From assembly GCA_956465555.1 (NCBI GenBank), contig OY101118.1:930001-994000 (forward strand): a stretch of 64,000 bases of DNA, in the 5' to 3' direction. Source of the stretch: Nitzschia sp. pyKryTriq1. Its lineage: Eukaryota > Bacillariophyta > Bacillariophyceae > Bacillariales > Bacillariaceae. Under the pieces are notes generated by a model, which made no database searches, was not told where the DNA came from, and worked only from the letters and a program-made list of their open reading frames with translations. The stretch's first letter is position 1. Every line of letters begins with the position of its first letter. The translations under genes and the position numbers were made by a program. This document shows positions 32,530 through 44,825 of this stretch, piece after piece.

Positions 32530-33334
32530 ATGGCGGATGGCGTCGAACGGAGCACTGAGCCACACATTTCCATCGTGCGAAGCACATTACGAATACATTA
32601 CCGGCTTCCAATTTTATCTACGCGCACAGTACACACTCGCCAAGTTAATAAAATGAGTGCCACACCGTCAAATTCGGGACTAACTGTTGGAGGGCCCGAC
32701 CCCGAAGTGATGGCCGCAATTGAAAGAGGCAACGCAGTCGTCTTTTTCGATGTGGCGTTGGGCGAGGGAGCCAATTCGGCGGAACTTGGAAGAATCAAGG
32801 TGGAACTCTTTGTCAAAGACGTAAGTGATATGATGGACCCGTAACATTATCGCTTGTTCTCGCAATCTCGCACTGAAAGCGCCTCTAACATTTTTATTGC
32901 AGTGTCCCAAAACTTGCGAGAATTTTCGACAGCTATGTACGGGGGAATTTCTGCAAAACGAGCAACCAACGGGATATAAGGACTCCACTTTCCATCGGGT
33001 TATTAAAGATTTCATGGTCCAGGGGGGAGACTTTATCAATCATGACGGAACTGGAAAGCTGAGTATCTACGGACCGACGTTTGCCGACGAAAACTTTTTT
33101 CACAAGCACTCCAAACCGGGGATGCTGTCCATGGCGAATTCTGGACCCAACTCAAACGGATGCCAATTTTTTATAACGTGTGGTATAGCCGATTGGCTTG
33201 ATGGGAAGCACTGTGTATTTGGTCAGGTTTTAGATGGAGCTAGTATGCTCACAGTTCGAAAATGCGAGGCGGCACCTGTCAATGGAACCACGCCGCGGAT
33301 ACCCCTTCGCATCATTCAATGTGGGGAGCTATAA
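32530..33334 (+). CDS. PPIH: Cyclophilin H-type peptidyl-prolyl isomerase (U4/U6 snRNP)
   Basis: Two exons, 32530-32820 and 32903-33334, phase 0. The core from VVFFDVALG to the C-terminal [11 protein letters not shown] follows human PPIH closely: [71 protein letters not shown] and the ending CGEL/CGEM. PPIH binds PRPF4 in the U4/U6 snRNP and helps spliceosome assembly. Catalytic residues ([21 protein letters not shown]) are intact. The ATG at 32530 adds 41 residues rich in His/Arg; the ATG at 32653 (MSATPSNSG) starts nearer the fold and may be the true one. This is the second cyclophilin in the window and has a gene structure unlike that of the cyclophilin A gene, so it is not a recent local duplicate. 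Confidence 0.92.
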
Positions 33335-33632
33335 AGAAAGAGCAGTCGTCAACCCGAATATCCAACATCTAATAGTCTACTATAATAATGGTACTATTGG
33401 TGGAGTGAAGACGTTCTTTTAAACAGGATGCAACGCGCCACGGATGCCTTCTTGTCGGATCTTGGATCTCACATTATGATGTAACTACAGCCAATAAGCA
33501 AGGTAACTAACTGGGTGTAACCAAGGCCTCATTTCTGGTATCCTCAAACAAATAATTGATAGAAGGTTGCCAGATTATAATACCCGCGCTCCTTTTGTCC
33601 ACTTCCCTGCCACGAGTAATCATGCAGTAGCT

Positions 33633-34317
33633 TTAGTTCTTCTTCTTGTCCGATTTCTTGACAAAGGTGTCCAACGCCACGTCGTCCTCATCATCATCGT
33701 CCGACTTTTTCTTGCCCCCTTTCTTTTTACTTTCCTTTTTAGCTTCGGCAGCAAGGCGTCGTTGAATGGCTGCCTTTTTCTTTGCCAGCTTTTTGGCTTC
33801 CGTGTCATCTGAAGCTTTCTCGTCCTCTCCCTCCAATTCCAGTGCCAAGTCTTGCATTGCCTTGTCATCCATGTTGGTGATCTTTTTGTCGCGTTCTGGT
33901 TATCCGAATTATTATTTGCAAGTATTATTCGAGCAAAAGGGTGTGTTAGAAACGAGCCACGATCAGTCGGTTGGATTGGCGGTACACTCGACTTACGGGT
34001 TTTGAGTTGCGAACTTATTTGATACAGGATGAAAATGCCGCCCAAGATGGGCAGTCCAATGTGCAGAGGAATATACTTGAAGTAAGCCTGGTGGAGACAC
34101 AAGATAGGTAGTAAAAGAGGATGGGGTGAGACAGTATTAGTAAGTGTAGCATATTGCGAGGTCGGCATGTTCAATGTGTCCGAGCAGGATGCATATAGTG
34201 TATGAGAAGCATGAATCATCGCCAAGGACTTACATACGATCCGCAGACCAAAAGCAATGGCATCGAGAACGCCAGATTCTCGGTCGTCAGAAAGATGTTT
34301 CCCTGGGAAGTACTCAT
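33633..34317 (-). CDS. Small membrane protein with charged Lys/Asp tail
   Basis: Three exons, 34317-34234, 34087-33997 and 33895-33633, give 145 residues; all introns are GT-AG and the joins keep frame. Two hydrophobic segments occur: LAFSMPLLLVCGSYAYFKYI and HIGLPILGGIFILYQISSQL. After them come DKAMQDLALELEGEDEKA and a helical Lys/Ala/Glu stretch (KKLAKKKAAIQRRLAAEAKK), then alternating KKKGGKKK and DDDDEDD blocks ending KKSDKKKN. I do not recognise a family. The layout suggests a membrane-anchored protein with a cytosolic or nucleoplasmic charged tail. It is head-to-head with the Fd-GOGAT gene and its 3' end faces cyclophilin H. Confidence 0.75.
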
Positions 34318-35314
34318 TTTGATGGCTCTGTACAAGTACTGTATTATTTGTGGTTGACCACTGCTGCTTGCGCAAATAATAGGATGCTTTGCCAGTAGTA
34401 AAGACACAAATAATAGTAAGCGAATCGCTACTCTACTACCGGTACGGGTAGGAGTAGTTGAGAGCCAGAGCCGTTGTTGATTGCGTTCGAGCAAGGTTCG
34501 AGTATCTACAGTACTTGTACAGTAACAGTACCTGGTACCCGTAGTATGGTACTTGTACAGTACCGGTAGTCTCTAACCATGCCGTTCAAGTCGACTTCAC
34601 GGCCGGCGGCTCGCAAATAAACGTCGCGCGAAGCGAGCGTGCAGAGGCGGCCGGTGTCGCTCGCAAGGCTTCTTTGAGAGGTCTACAAAAGAGGGGAATC
34701 GATTTCGGTTCTTCAAAACTTCCCCCATTTGGTGCTCGTTGAGAGCTCATAGCCTAAAGACTGTGTTCCGGATTTTGCGATCCTTCGCATTGCCACATCA
34801 GCAATCGTTTTATAAGCCCTTTCACAAAAGTTTGTGTGTACTGTACCTGGTACTGTGATACGAGGGTAGTCTACCAGTACGGTACCAGGTGGTACGCTTG
34901 TACCGGTATGCATGTGGGCGTGGGCCACGAACGAACTTCCCGCCGAAGAAATGGACGGACGCAGAAGGGCGAAGCGAAGGGCGTAGCGTGCGCGCGGCGA
35001 AGCAGTGTCGAAGATACTATGTACTTCTTCTTTACGAGGAAGGAATGTGACGACCGCGCGAGATAAAAGGTAGCGAAAATACAGGATCTCGCGACCGACA
35101 GCCGACAACCATCGGCCATCGGTCCCATCTCCATCCCATCCATCCCATCGCATCCTGATGGATCAACGGCGGCTGTTGCACCCTTCGCCTCATTTCTTTC
35201 AACGTGCTGCAGGTTTGACGACCTCTGGCTAGACTACTCGTATTTCATTCAATCGCTTGGTAACTTTTACTTCACACTTTTTAAAAGGCTTCCAAGCATT
35301 ATCTCTACACCATC
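34318..35314. promoter_or_regulatory. GTAC-dense divergent promoter region upstream of Fd-GOGAT
   Basis: No coding gene was recognised in nearly 1 kb. GTAC occurs at least seven times between 34505 and 34575, and again densely at 34838-34910 (TACC/GGTA contexts such as GGTACCAGGTGGTACG). Between the clusters is CG-rich DNA (34600-34680). The two clusters lie within the head-to-head gap between the small membrane protein and Fd-GOGAT. A regulatory role is an inference. Confidence 0.4.
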
Positions 35315-38300
35315 ATGAGAGTGTCTCAAGTCTGCCTTTTGGTGCTTTTGGCGCCTGTCGTGACGTTGGCATTTCTGCCACAGTCGCTCAAGACAAACCC
35401 AACACAAACATCACTACGAAACCCAGGGCGCATCCAGAATGCCGGCGGTGTGGCTTCTTGGTCCCAAGACGAACAGTGCTCCTTCACACAATTGAACATG
35501 GCTTTCACATCGGATAAGCCGAGCAATATTTTCGACGGTCCGATGGCGTTGACAAAGGAACGCGACGCTTGTGGTGTCGGTTTCATTGCCAACACTAAAG
35601 AAGGAGGTAAGCAACCTTTCTGCATGCAAAGGCGATGCTGGTAAAAAAACCACGAGAGCGATCACTGACGAACCATGCCGTATTGATTTCTTCATTTTAC
35701 AGGCGAATTAGGCACACACAAGGTGGTCACAGAAGGTCTGTCGGCGCTGACCTGCATGGAACACCGAGGAGCCTGTGGAGGCGACGGCGTCTCTGGAGAT
35801 GGTGCTGGTGTTATGACCCAAATCCCATGGGATCTGTTCCCAGAATTTCGCTCGGAGGAGAACCCTAATCCTGGTGTAGGAATGATCTTCCTCCCCCGCG
35901 ATGAGGAGAAGCGAAACGCTGTAAAGCAAAAAATCGAGGCTGTCTGTAGAGCAAATGAATTGGAATTTGTGGGATGGCGAGAAGTCCCTGTCAATCCCGA
36001 TGTCTTGGGACCTATGGCCCGAGGCGCCATGCCTAGTATTTGGCAATTCTTTGTCAATTCGCCCACTCGTCTGGAGCCCAACGACGATAGTCGAAGAGAT
36101 GGATTTGAACGCACCCTTTACCTCGTTCGACGCCGTTTCTTGGTCGAACTCAAAAACGCCGGGCTCGTCTGGGAGGACGACCATGAAGTTTATGTCGCTT
36201 CCTTCTCGTCGAGGACCATTGTCTACAAGGGTATGGTCCAATCGGCTGTTTTGGCTCAATTTTACAAGGATTTGACGAACGAGAATTACACTTCGCAATT
36301 CATCATTTACCATCGTCGATTCTCGACCAACACCAGTCCTCGCTGGCCTCTTGCTCAGCCAATGCGTGTTGTTGGACACAACGGAGAAATCAACACTTTA
36401 CTCGGTAATGTCAATTGGATCAAGGCGCGTGAAGCTGCCAAGGGCAACTTCGATAACAACATGCCAGTTAGCGGCGCTGACTTGGTCGACTACGACTCGA
36501 CTGAAAATATCGTGACCATGTGCGATACTCAGGACATTCCAGGATTCTTGGAACCCGTTGTCAGCTTGGACCGTTCCGACTCTGCCAATCTGGATTCTGT
36601 CTTTGAGCTCATGACACAGTCTAGGCATCGTGCCCCATGCGCCCTCATGGCCATGGTCCCCACTGCCTACCAAAACAACCCTGACTTGAAGAATAATCCC
36701 GAAATCACAAACTTCTACAAGTTTCACGGAGGGCTCCTCGAGGCTTGGGACGGTCCTGCTCTTTTGGTGTATTCGGACGGAAAGTCAATCGGTGCTTCTC
36801 TCGACCGAAATGGTCTCCGCCCTGCCCGTTATTCTATTACCAAGGATGGAACTGTATACATGATGAGTGAAACCGGTGTTATTCCTAATTTGAAGGAGGC
36901 GGACATCATTGAAAAGGGAAGGTTGGGACCTGGACAAATGATCAACGTTGACCTTGTTTCTGGAGAATTCAAGGACAACATTCGCATCAAGAGCGAAATT
37001 GCCTCTCGTAAGTGGACCTTTATTATCGTTGCCGCCGTTCACTCTTGAATCCTTTCTAATTTTTTCATTGGATTTTTTCTGGGGGGGAAACAGGTCACCC
37101 ATACGGTGAGTGGATCGAGAAGCAGCGCAAGGATGTCACCAAGCTTCCTGCCGATGGAGAGCGCCAATACGAGGATGAAACCACTACCTTTGCACAATCT
37201 ACTTTCGGATGGGGGCTTGAAGATATCGGTATGCAGATTCAAGACATGGCGGGCTCTGCAAAGGAAACCACCTACTCGATGGGAGACGATGCTCCAATTG
37301 CATGCCTCTCCGAACGTCCCCACACCGTTTACAACTACTTCAAGCAACGATTTGCTCAGGTCACCAACCCTCCAATTGATCCTCTTCGGGAAGGTGTTGT
37401 TATGTCTCTTGGTATGACTCTTGGAAAGAAGGAAAGTATCTATAAGGTCTCAGAAAAGGGAGCTCGATTAATCCATTTGGAATCTCCCGTTTTGAATCGT
37501 GTTGAGATGGACAAAATTAAGTCGTACGCTGAGCCCGAAAATGGAGGTTTCAAGCAAGAAACGCTGTCTACTCGCTACGCTCTTGAGGACGGCCCAGCAG
37601 GTATTAAGGCGGCCCTTGAGGCTCTCTGTGACCAAGCGGCTAATGCCGTGAAGAATGGAGCCGAAGTTCTTATCCTCAGCGATCTTGCCGCCGATCAAGC
37701 AGAACTGGATCAATCCACCTACATTCCTCCCCTAGTAGCCGTCGGTGCTGTGCACCATCGTCTCATCGACGATGGACTTCGTATGGACGCCGGTATCGTA
37801 GTCGAAACGGGTTCAGCATGGTCTACTCACCATATCGCCTGCCTGGTCGGATACGGGGCAAATGCCGTCCATCCTTACCTTGCCCTTGAGACTGTCAAGC
37901 AATGGTATTCACAAGACAAGACCCAAAAAATGATGGAGGCTGGAAAATTGAAGTCAATCACCGTCGCCGAGGCCCAGGAGAACTATAGGGTTGCGGTTGA
38001 AAATGGATTGCTGAAGATCTTGTCAAAGATGGGTATCTCTCTCCTTACTTCTTACCAAGGCGCCCAGATCTTCGAAGCTCTAGGATTGAGTGATGAGGTT
38101 ATCGAACGTAGCTTCAAGGGAACCACAAGCCGAATCGGCGGAATGAGTCTTGAGGATATTGCTTCAGAGACTGTCATGATGAGACCTGAAGTTGTCAAGG
38201 CAAAAATGAAGTTGATCAACTACGGATACTACAAGCCTGTTCCAAAGCTTGGAGAATACCACATCAACTCATCGGACTTGGCAAAACTTCTCCACGATGC

Positions 38301-40596
38301 TATTGGACTCGACAAGGGGGTCAGTGCCGCTACTGACCGAGATGAACTAGAAAATGATGGTGTGAAGCCAAAGAGTGTCGCCAATTATGAGATTTTCAAG
38401 AAGAGTCTCGAAACTGCTCCCCTTGCAAATATCCGCGATCTTATTGAGCTGGATTCCGATAGATCGCCCATCTCAATAGATGAAGTCGAGCCTGCCTCTG
38501 AGATCATGCAACGCTTCTGTACCGGTGCTATGTCGCTTGGTGCACTCAGCCGTGAAGCGCACGAAACCCTGGCCATCGCTGTGAACCGTATTGGTGGAAA
38601 GTCTAACTCTGGTGAGGGAGGCGAAGACATCATCCGTGGCAAGCCACTGACCGATGTCGACGACAAGGGCAGAAGCGCTACCTTCCCCCACTTGGCTGGT
38701 TTGAAGAATGGTGATTCTGCCAACTCTTTCATTCACCAGGTTGCCAGTGGTCGATTCGGTGTGACCCCGGAATTCCTCGTTACTGCGAAGCAACTAGAGA
38801 TCAAGATGGCTCAGGGTGCCAAGCCGGGTGAAGGTGGACAGCTTCCTGGACCGAAAGTCTCTGACTACATCGCCGGACTCCGTGCTAGCAAGCCTGGTGT
38901 TACACTAATTTCGCCTCCTCCCCACCATGACATCTACAGTATTGAGGATCTTGCTCAGCTGATTCATGACCTCCACGCGGTAAACGAGAGGGCTGGAGTC
39001 TCTGTTAAACTTGTGTCCTCCATCGGCATCGGAACTGTGGCCTGCGGTGTAGCCAAGGCACAAGCAGACGTTATCCAAATCTCTGGTGGTGATGGAGGAA
39101 CTGGTGCATCACCCTTGTCGTCCATCAAACACGCTGGATGTCCGTGGGAGCTTGGCCTTACTGAGGCCCATTCAGCTCTGCTCGCAAACAACCTACGTGA
39201 CCGTGTCACTCTCCGAGTCGATGGAGGTATCAGGACAGGTCTTGATGTCATCATGGGTGCTGCCATGGGTGCCGAACAATTTGGCTTTGGAACCATCGCC
39301 ATGATTGCAGAGGGTTGCGTCATGGCTCGCGTTTGTCATCTCAACACTTGCCCTGTTGGAGTCACGAGTCAAAAGGAAGAGCTCCGAAAGAAGTTCCCTG
39401 GTACACCAGAACATGTGGTCAACTTTTTCGAATTTGTAGCCGAGGAAATTCGTGCGCTGTTGGCTGAAATGGGATACTCTAAGCTTGAAGATATCATTGG
39501 TCGTGCAGATCTTTTGAAGAGCAGCGAGTCGCAACTTGCGCGAGTGGCCAAGACGAGGGGAATGAATCTTGATCGATTCTTCTCCGGTGTCCCGAACAGC
39601 GCGGAAGATCGCTCGTTCTTGAAGGCTACCATGGAAGGAGGCGTGCAAGTCCCCAAGGAAGAAATTGTCCACATCAACGGTTTCAGCTCTGACTTGGACC
39701 GCGAGGTGTGCAGCAATGACGACATCGAGAAGGTAATCAAGGACAACAGTGGCGAAGTCACAGTCTCGTATCCCATCAAGAACACTGACAGAAGTGTCGG
39801 TGCAATGCTTGCTGGAAATATCGCTCGAGCCCACGGAAACAGTGGTTTCAAGGGTGAAATCAGTGTACAATTTGATGGTAGCGCGGGTCAATCGTTTGGT
39901 GCATTCACGCTGCCAGGCCTCAAGCTTCGTTTGGTCGGCGAAGGTAACGACTATGTCGGAAAGGGCCAACACGGTGGCGAAATTGTTGTCGTCCCTAGTC
40001 CCGATGCCGGATTCGTCGCTGCGGGCTCAAGTATCGTCGGAAACGCTTGCTTGTACGGTGCAACTGGTGGTGACTTCCATGCCAATGGTCGCGCGGGTGA
40101 GCGATTCGGAGTTCGAAATAGCGGCGCCTACGCTGTCGCCGAAGGAGCTGGTGATCACTGTTGCGAATACATGACTGGGGGTGTTGTTGTCATGCTGGGA
40201 AGTGTTGGGCGCAACGTTGGCGCTGGTATGACTGGTGGAATTGGATACTTCTACGACAAGGAAGGGGACTTCGAGGAAAAAATTAACCCCGAAATTGTGA
40301 AATGGCAGAGACTTGCCACTTCTGAAGGAGAGGCTCAACTCAAGCACATCATCGAGCGCCACTACCAACTGACAGGAAGTGAGAGAGCTGACGAGATTTT
40401 GGGCAACTGGGAGGAGGAAAAGAAAAACTTCTGGCAAGTTTACCCGCCTTCAGAGAGCAAGACCCCAATGATCGTGGAAGCAGAGAGCAAGGGCACTGAC
40501 ATGAGAGTATCGGCGTCTGCGCCTGATGGAGAAATGTGCTTCCTTCCGGTCGGTGGGCAAATGACCCCAGAACAGACACAACGTTGTGCGGATTAG
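35315..40596 (+). CDS. GLSF: Ferredoxin-type glutamate synthase, plastid
   Basis: Three exons, 35315-35606, 35703-37007 and 37094-40596, give 1,699 residues. The signal MRVSQVCLLVLLAPVVTLAF has an A|F site. The precursor reaches KERDACGVGF, where Cys86 should become the N-terminal nucleophile after removal of the leader. The glutaminase domain (HRGACGGDGVSGDGAGV, FIIYHRRFSTNTSPRWPLAQ, VGHNGEINT) is followed by the central domain and the FMN barrel (GEGGQLPGPKV, SGGDGGTGASPL). The 3Fe-4S cluster cysteines are C1274, C1280 and C1285 (CVMARVCHLNTCPVG). The glycine-rich beta-helix end (GGEIVVVPSP, GATGGDFHANGRAGERFGVRN) closes the enzyme. No NAD(P)H-binding small-subunit domain is fused, so this is the ferredoxin-type enzyme, which makes two glutamates from glutamine and 2-oxoglutarate in the plastid. 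Confidence 0.95.
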
Positions 40597-40719
40597 ACTA
40601 AGCTACTGCAATGCAGAGTGCCTAATTTAGAGCGAATTAAAATGTACAGTATAATTCATGAATCTTTAGCAGGGGACCAAAAGAGCGATCGTCGCTACAT
40701 GTACGGCAGCTGCCAGGAC

Positions 40720-43700
40720 CTACTTCGCCTCATACCATGTTTTGTGGACAAAAGTTCCATCCACTAGGAGCGGAACGGCCGTTTTCTGCAGGCCAAGTAC
40801 CCACGGTGCCTCCATGCATCGAATCACTTCTTCAAAAGCTTCCTCTGCGGTTTCCTCTGGCCCCTCGAGAATGACTTCATCGTGTATTTGCAACAGGAGA
40901 ATCCACCCAAGTCGCTGCAACTTCTCATTGGAATTGATTTTATTCATGGCCATCATTGCCACGTCGGCAGCGCCCCCCTGGATCGGAGTGTTGATACTTG
41001 CTCGTTCAGCGTGGCCCAAAAACTTACTGCTGCGACTTTTGGCTTCGGGAAGTTGTCTGTATCGACCCATCAATGTTCTCGTGATACCGTGCTTTCTTGC
41101 ATAAGCCTTGGTGTTCGCCTGCCAGTCTCTGACCTCAGGGCGAGCGTCATACCATTTGTCCACCATTTCTTGAGCTTCCTTTGCACTCACACCCCAATCT
41201 TTGCTCAGACCATGCGCCGTCTTCCCGTACGCGATGGAGAAGTTGAGTGTCTTTGCCTTTCTTCTTTCCGAGCCGAATTCGTCCTTTAGGAGTGGTTTTG
41301 GTGGGTCTCCATTCGCATAGTCCCACTCCAGAAGCACCTCTCCATCATCAACTTTCTGCTTCACGTGATCAAACATGTCCATGGCTGTTCGAGAGTGAAA
41401 GTCGCCCCCAGACTCAAAGGCATCAATCATAGATTTACAATTTGTCATTGACGCCAACAATCGGAGCTCGAGTTGCCCGTAGTCTGCTACAATTAGGGAG
41501 TTGCCTGGAGATGCTTCGAAGGCCTTTCGGATCTTGTATTTGTCTTTTTCGAGTGCGGGCTGATTTTGAAGGTTTGGGCGACGTGACGATAGCCGCCCTG
41601 TTTCCGTGTTCAGATTCAGTGAACAATGCACTCGACTATCGTGATCAGCCAGTGACTGGAGGCTCATTAAAAAGTTGGCAATCATTGTATCAATTGAGCC
41701 AATGGCACATAAGCTGAATAATGCCACACATGCTTCGTGCCCTTCTTCTCCACCTCCAAAGAATTCGTAGGCCTGGTTAGGTGCAAAGAGAAAGGCGTTT
41801 GAGTATTGACCTTCAATTGCATCATAGTCAACAAAGTCGGGGGGTTACTTACCGATCCATACCGCGGCGGATTTTCAAATGGATCGCCTGCAAGAGACCG
41901 AAGGACGTCCGCAGTTACACTCGCAGCCCCACCTGCCGTTTGCTTGTCTGGTTTCATCCCCAGACTCTTTATCGTGACGTCGACAGTCTTCGGTTTTTGG
42001 TCCGATTTTGCTTTCAGCTGTGCCAAAATTTCTTCCATGGCACCTCCATTCTTTGCAACCGCCTCTAGTGCCTCGCCAATCGTTCGGTAGCCATGTGCCT
42101 CATCTGGAGGTACTGCATTCTGCAAATCCTGTGTAAACTGCAGATCTAGACGCAGTCGTTCAAGTAAGTCTGCTCTGTCACCATTCGTTCCAAGTGTCCG
42201 AGCCGCCAGGCTCTGTTGCAACTCGGTATCCGACATGGTATCGAATTCATCCTCTCCTGGTTGCAAAGTAGAAGTAGTGAGAAAATGTTCTCGTAACCGG
42301 TCTTGCAATTCAGCCTTCTTTCCTGAAACCTTCAAACCTCGCTCTTTGCACAGAGCCTTGAGTTGAACAGCAGTCATTTCGTCAAGTCGATCGGATTGCG
42401 GATCTTCACCTGTAAAACAGAAAGTAGGTTAGTTCATGCAATGTCACCACAATGTGACTGACAGCGATAACCGGTCTGTCTCTAACTTGCCTGTGGCTCT
42501 TTTGCGTTCTTCAACTTCTCGCTTCTCATACGCTTCCAAGGCGTCTTCGGGGAGTTCCTCCCTCGCTACCTTGAAGCTTCTCACCGATTCGGACCTCTCT
42601 CCTGTCTTTGCATTCGTATTTCCTCCAAAGAGAAATGTGGCAAGTTGTGTCGAGCTTGCTGGATTCATGGCAAATCCGTCAGGGCCGATTTTTTTAGCGG
42701 CCCATTCACGAAATGTTCGAGAGTGCTCCACCCGATCTTTCCGAGCTTGCACCTCGACGGATGCTAGATAGTCCTTTGCATCCACTCGAATACCTCGGCG
42801 TTCCATATCAGTCAGAACTTGGCCGAATTGCCGCATGTTGCGCCAATAGTAGTCGTACAAGTTCATCCCGTTGGTCAACCAGTTCATCTTTTTCAGCATT
42901 TCCACGAGTTTTTCATGTAGTCTCCATGTGCCTTCGGCATCGTAACAAGAGTACATGATGAAATTGGCGCGGAATCGGGGATCTCGTTGCAAGACTTCTA
43001 TCGGCGGAATATCGACGAGGCTCCCGGGAGTGCCGTCCTTGCGGATTCGCGGCACGCCAAACAATTCTGACATTGGTCGTTTCCGCAACGAAAGTAATTC
43101 ACCTGTCAAGGCCTCCAGGCTGTAGCCGAGTCCTTCCCCTTGCTTGAGACGTGAGGTGTCCTGCAATCGCGCCATGTGCATGGTATCGCCTCCAAAGCCC
43201 TGACAGTCGATGCCTTCGTTCCACATGACATGACGATCGAATCCATAATTATGCCAAACTTTCAAAAATCGCTTATCCTCAAACCAAGACTTGAATTCTT
43301 GCAAGACTCCACAGGCGTCGTCCAAGTTATCGATCCACAACGTCGTACCAGGTCCATCGCCAAGACCATAGTCAAAGTCAGGACCTGAATAGATACTCAC
43401 GCACGTGACGTAGCCATTGCCCACTGGACCGACCTCCTTCAAGGCAACATCCATTACCTCGGTATCACAGGCATGGAATATTGACGGATCAGCGTTCATC
43501 AAAACTTCCATAACCTTCCGAGCCTGCTCACTGGTCCTGACAATTGTGGCCTTGGGGAAGGTGATATCCGAAACATCAAAGTATCCTTCGTCGCCTGGTT
43601 TTAATCGAATCAAGGATTGAAGACGCTCTTCGTATTCTGGACTTCGTCTGCCGAAATTCTTGGCCCATTCTAGTGGTCGCTCTGGATCCCAGTTTCCTCC

Positions 43701-44282
43701 CGGTACTGGCTTGCTTTTGAGCCCCTCCAGTAAACCCAACGATGGCGATGATGATGATGATGACGCATCCTCAATTTTGCTCGTCGTCAAGTGGACGCCA
43801 TTTCTATTTTCTTTGGTGGACGATTGTTCGCTGTCCAATGATGATGTAGCCTCGTCATCCACAACGGCCGCTTGCAGCTGCATCATTCGAGGCGCTGCCG
43901 CAACGGAAGAAAAGGTTCGCTCGATTCGAATATTCTGGAGGTGGGTGCTACCCCAGCCGTTCCATGTGGGGGCAGGAATCATCATCATCTGAAGCAAGGA
44001 CGATGCTTGATTGTTTCGTGTCGTGCACAAGAACGAGCCTCGACTACACGTAGTGAACGGTTGTCGCGGGCTGACATGGCTTGCTTTGCGGAGTGAGTTT
44101 CGGATCATGCTGCTGCTGCCTCTGGTCGACGAGGAATACGAAGAGAAAGCAAAGGAAGTGACCACTGCAGGTGCAATGCCCAAGACTTGTAGCAACGGTA
44201 GAACCACGCAGCACAGAACCGCAAGCGCCCCACGCGGCCACGCACAGGATTGCGGAGAACACGAAGTGCGGAACGAAACCAT
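40720..44282 (-). CDS. Plastid POP-type (family A) DNA polymerase with SAP motifs
   Basis: Three exons, 44282-42491, 42409-41853 and 41772-40720, give 1,133 residues. The first intron uses GC-AG (donor ACAG|GCAAGT), which keeps the frame; a GT choice does not. The N terminus is hydrophobic (LAVLCCVVLPLLQVLGI) and reaches VTSFAF, so plastid targeting is likely. The 3'-5' exonuclease has HACDTEV (Asp273, Glu275), VWHNYGFDRHV and GFGGDTMHMARL. Two SAP motifs follow, at residues 609-643 (VQLKALCKERGLKVSGKKAE) and about 655-690 (LQQSLAARTLGTNGDRADLL). The polymerase motifs are ADYGQLELRLLA (A), RRKAKTLNFSIAYGKTAHG (B) and LQIHDEVI (C). This is the plant/protist organellar DNA polymerase family, which replicates plastid or mitochondrial DNA. 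SAP motifs bind DNA; their place between exonuclease and polymerase is unusual. Confidence 0.93.
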
Positions 44283-44825
44283 CCACGACGGCCCAGCACG
44301 TTATTGAAAGAAGTCCTACAGTGCTGTCGGTAGACCACTGCACTGCACTTGTATTTTGGAGTATGCAGTGAAGGATGTGTATTTTGTGTAAGATGTGTGC
44401 GCGCCTTGTTTGTTTGGTTGCTTGCACCTCTCACACTAACTTCACTGACTGTTCTGTATATATGTGTTACGGCTACCGGAAGTGTGTTAATGCAATATTC
44501 AATCTCCTATGTACTAGAGAAGAAGTCTACTGTTTACGATAAGGAGAGAGGGAGATGAAAGTGTTCCACTCTAAAGTATGATCGAACTAAATTCTGTCGA
44601 GCGAGAGGACCCGAGCCGATCAGAAAAGGAACAGCAGATAGCAGCACAATTCGTACAGTACTACTATGTACATACTGTACGAGTATGGAAAACCCATGGA
44701 GGGAGATGGATGATTTTCTGCTGGCCAAGTGGTGTGCGCACAGTGCGCGCAAAGGGTTGTTCCTGGAGCATTCGGGGAAACGTACGAAGCCAGACGTTCC
44801 ACGTATTCTGGCGCGCATTGCGCCA

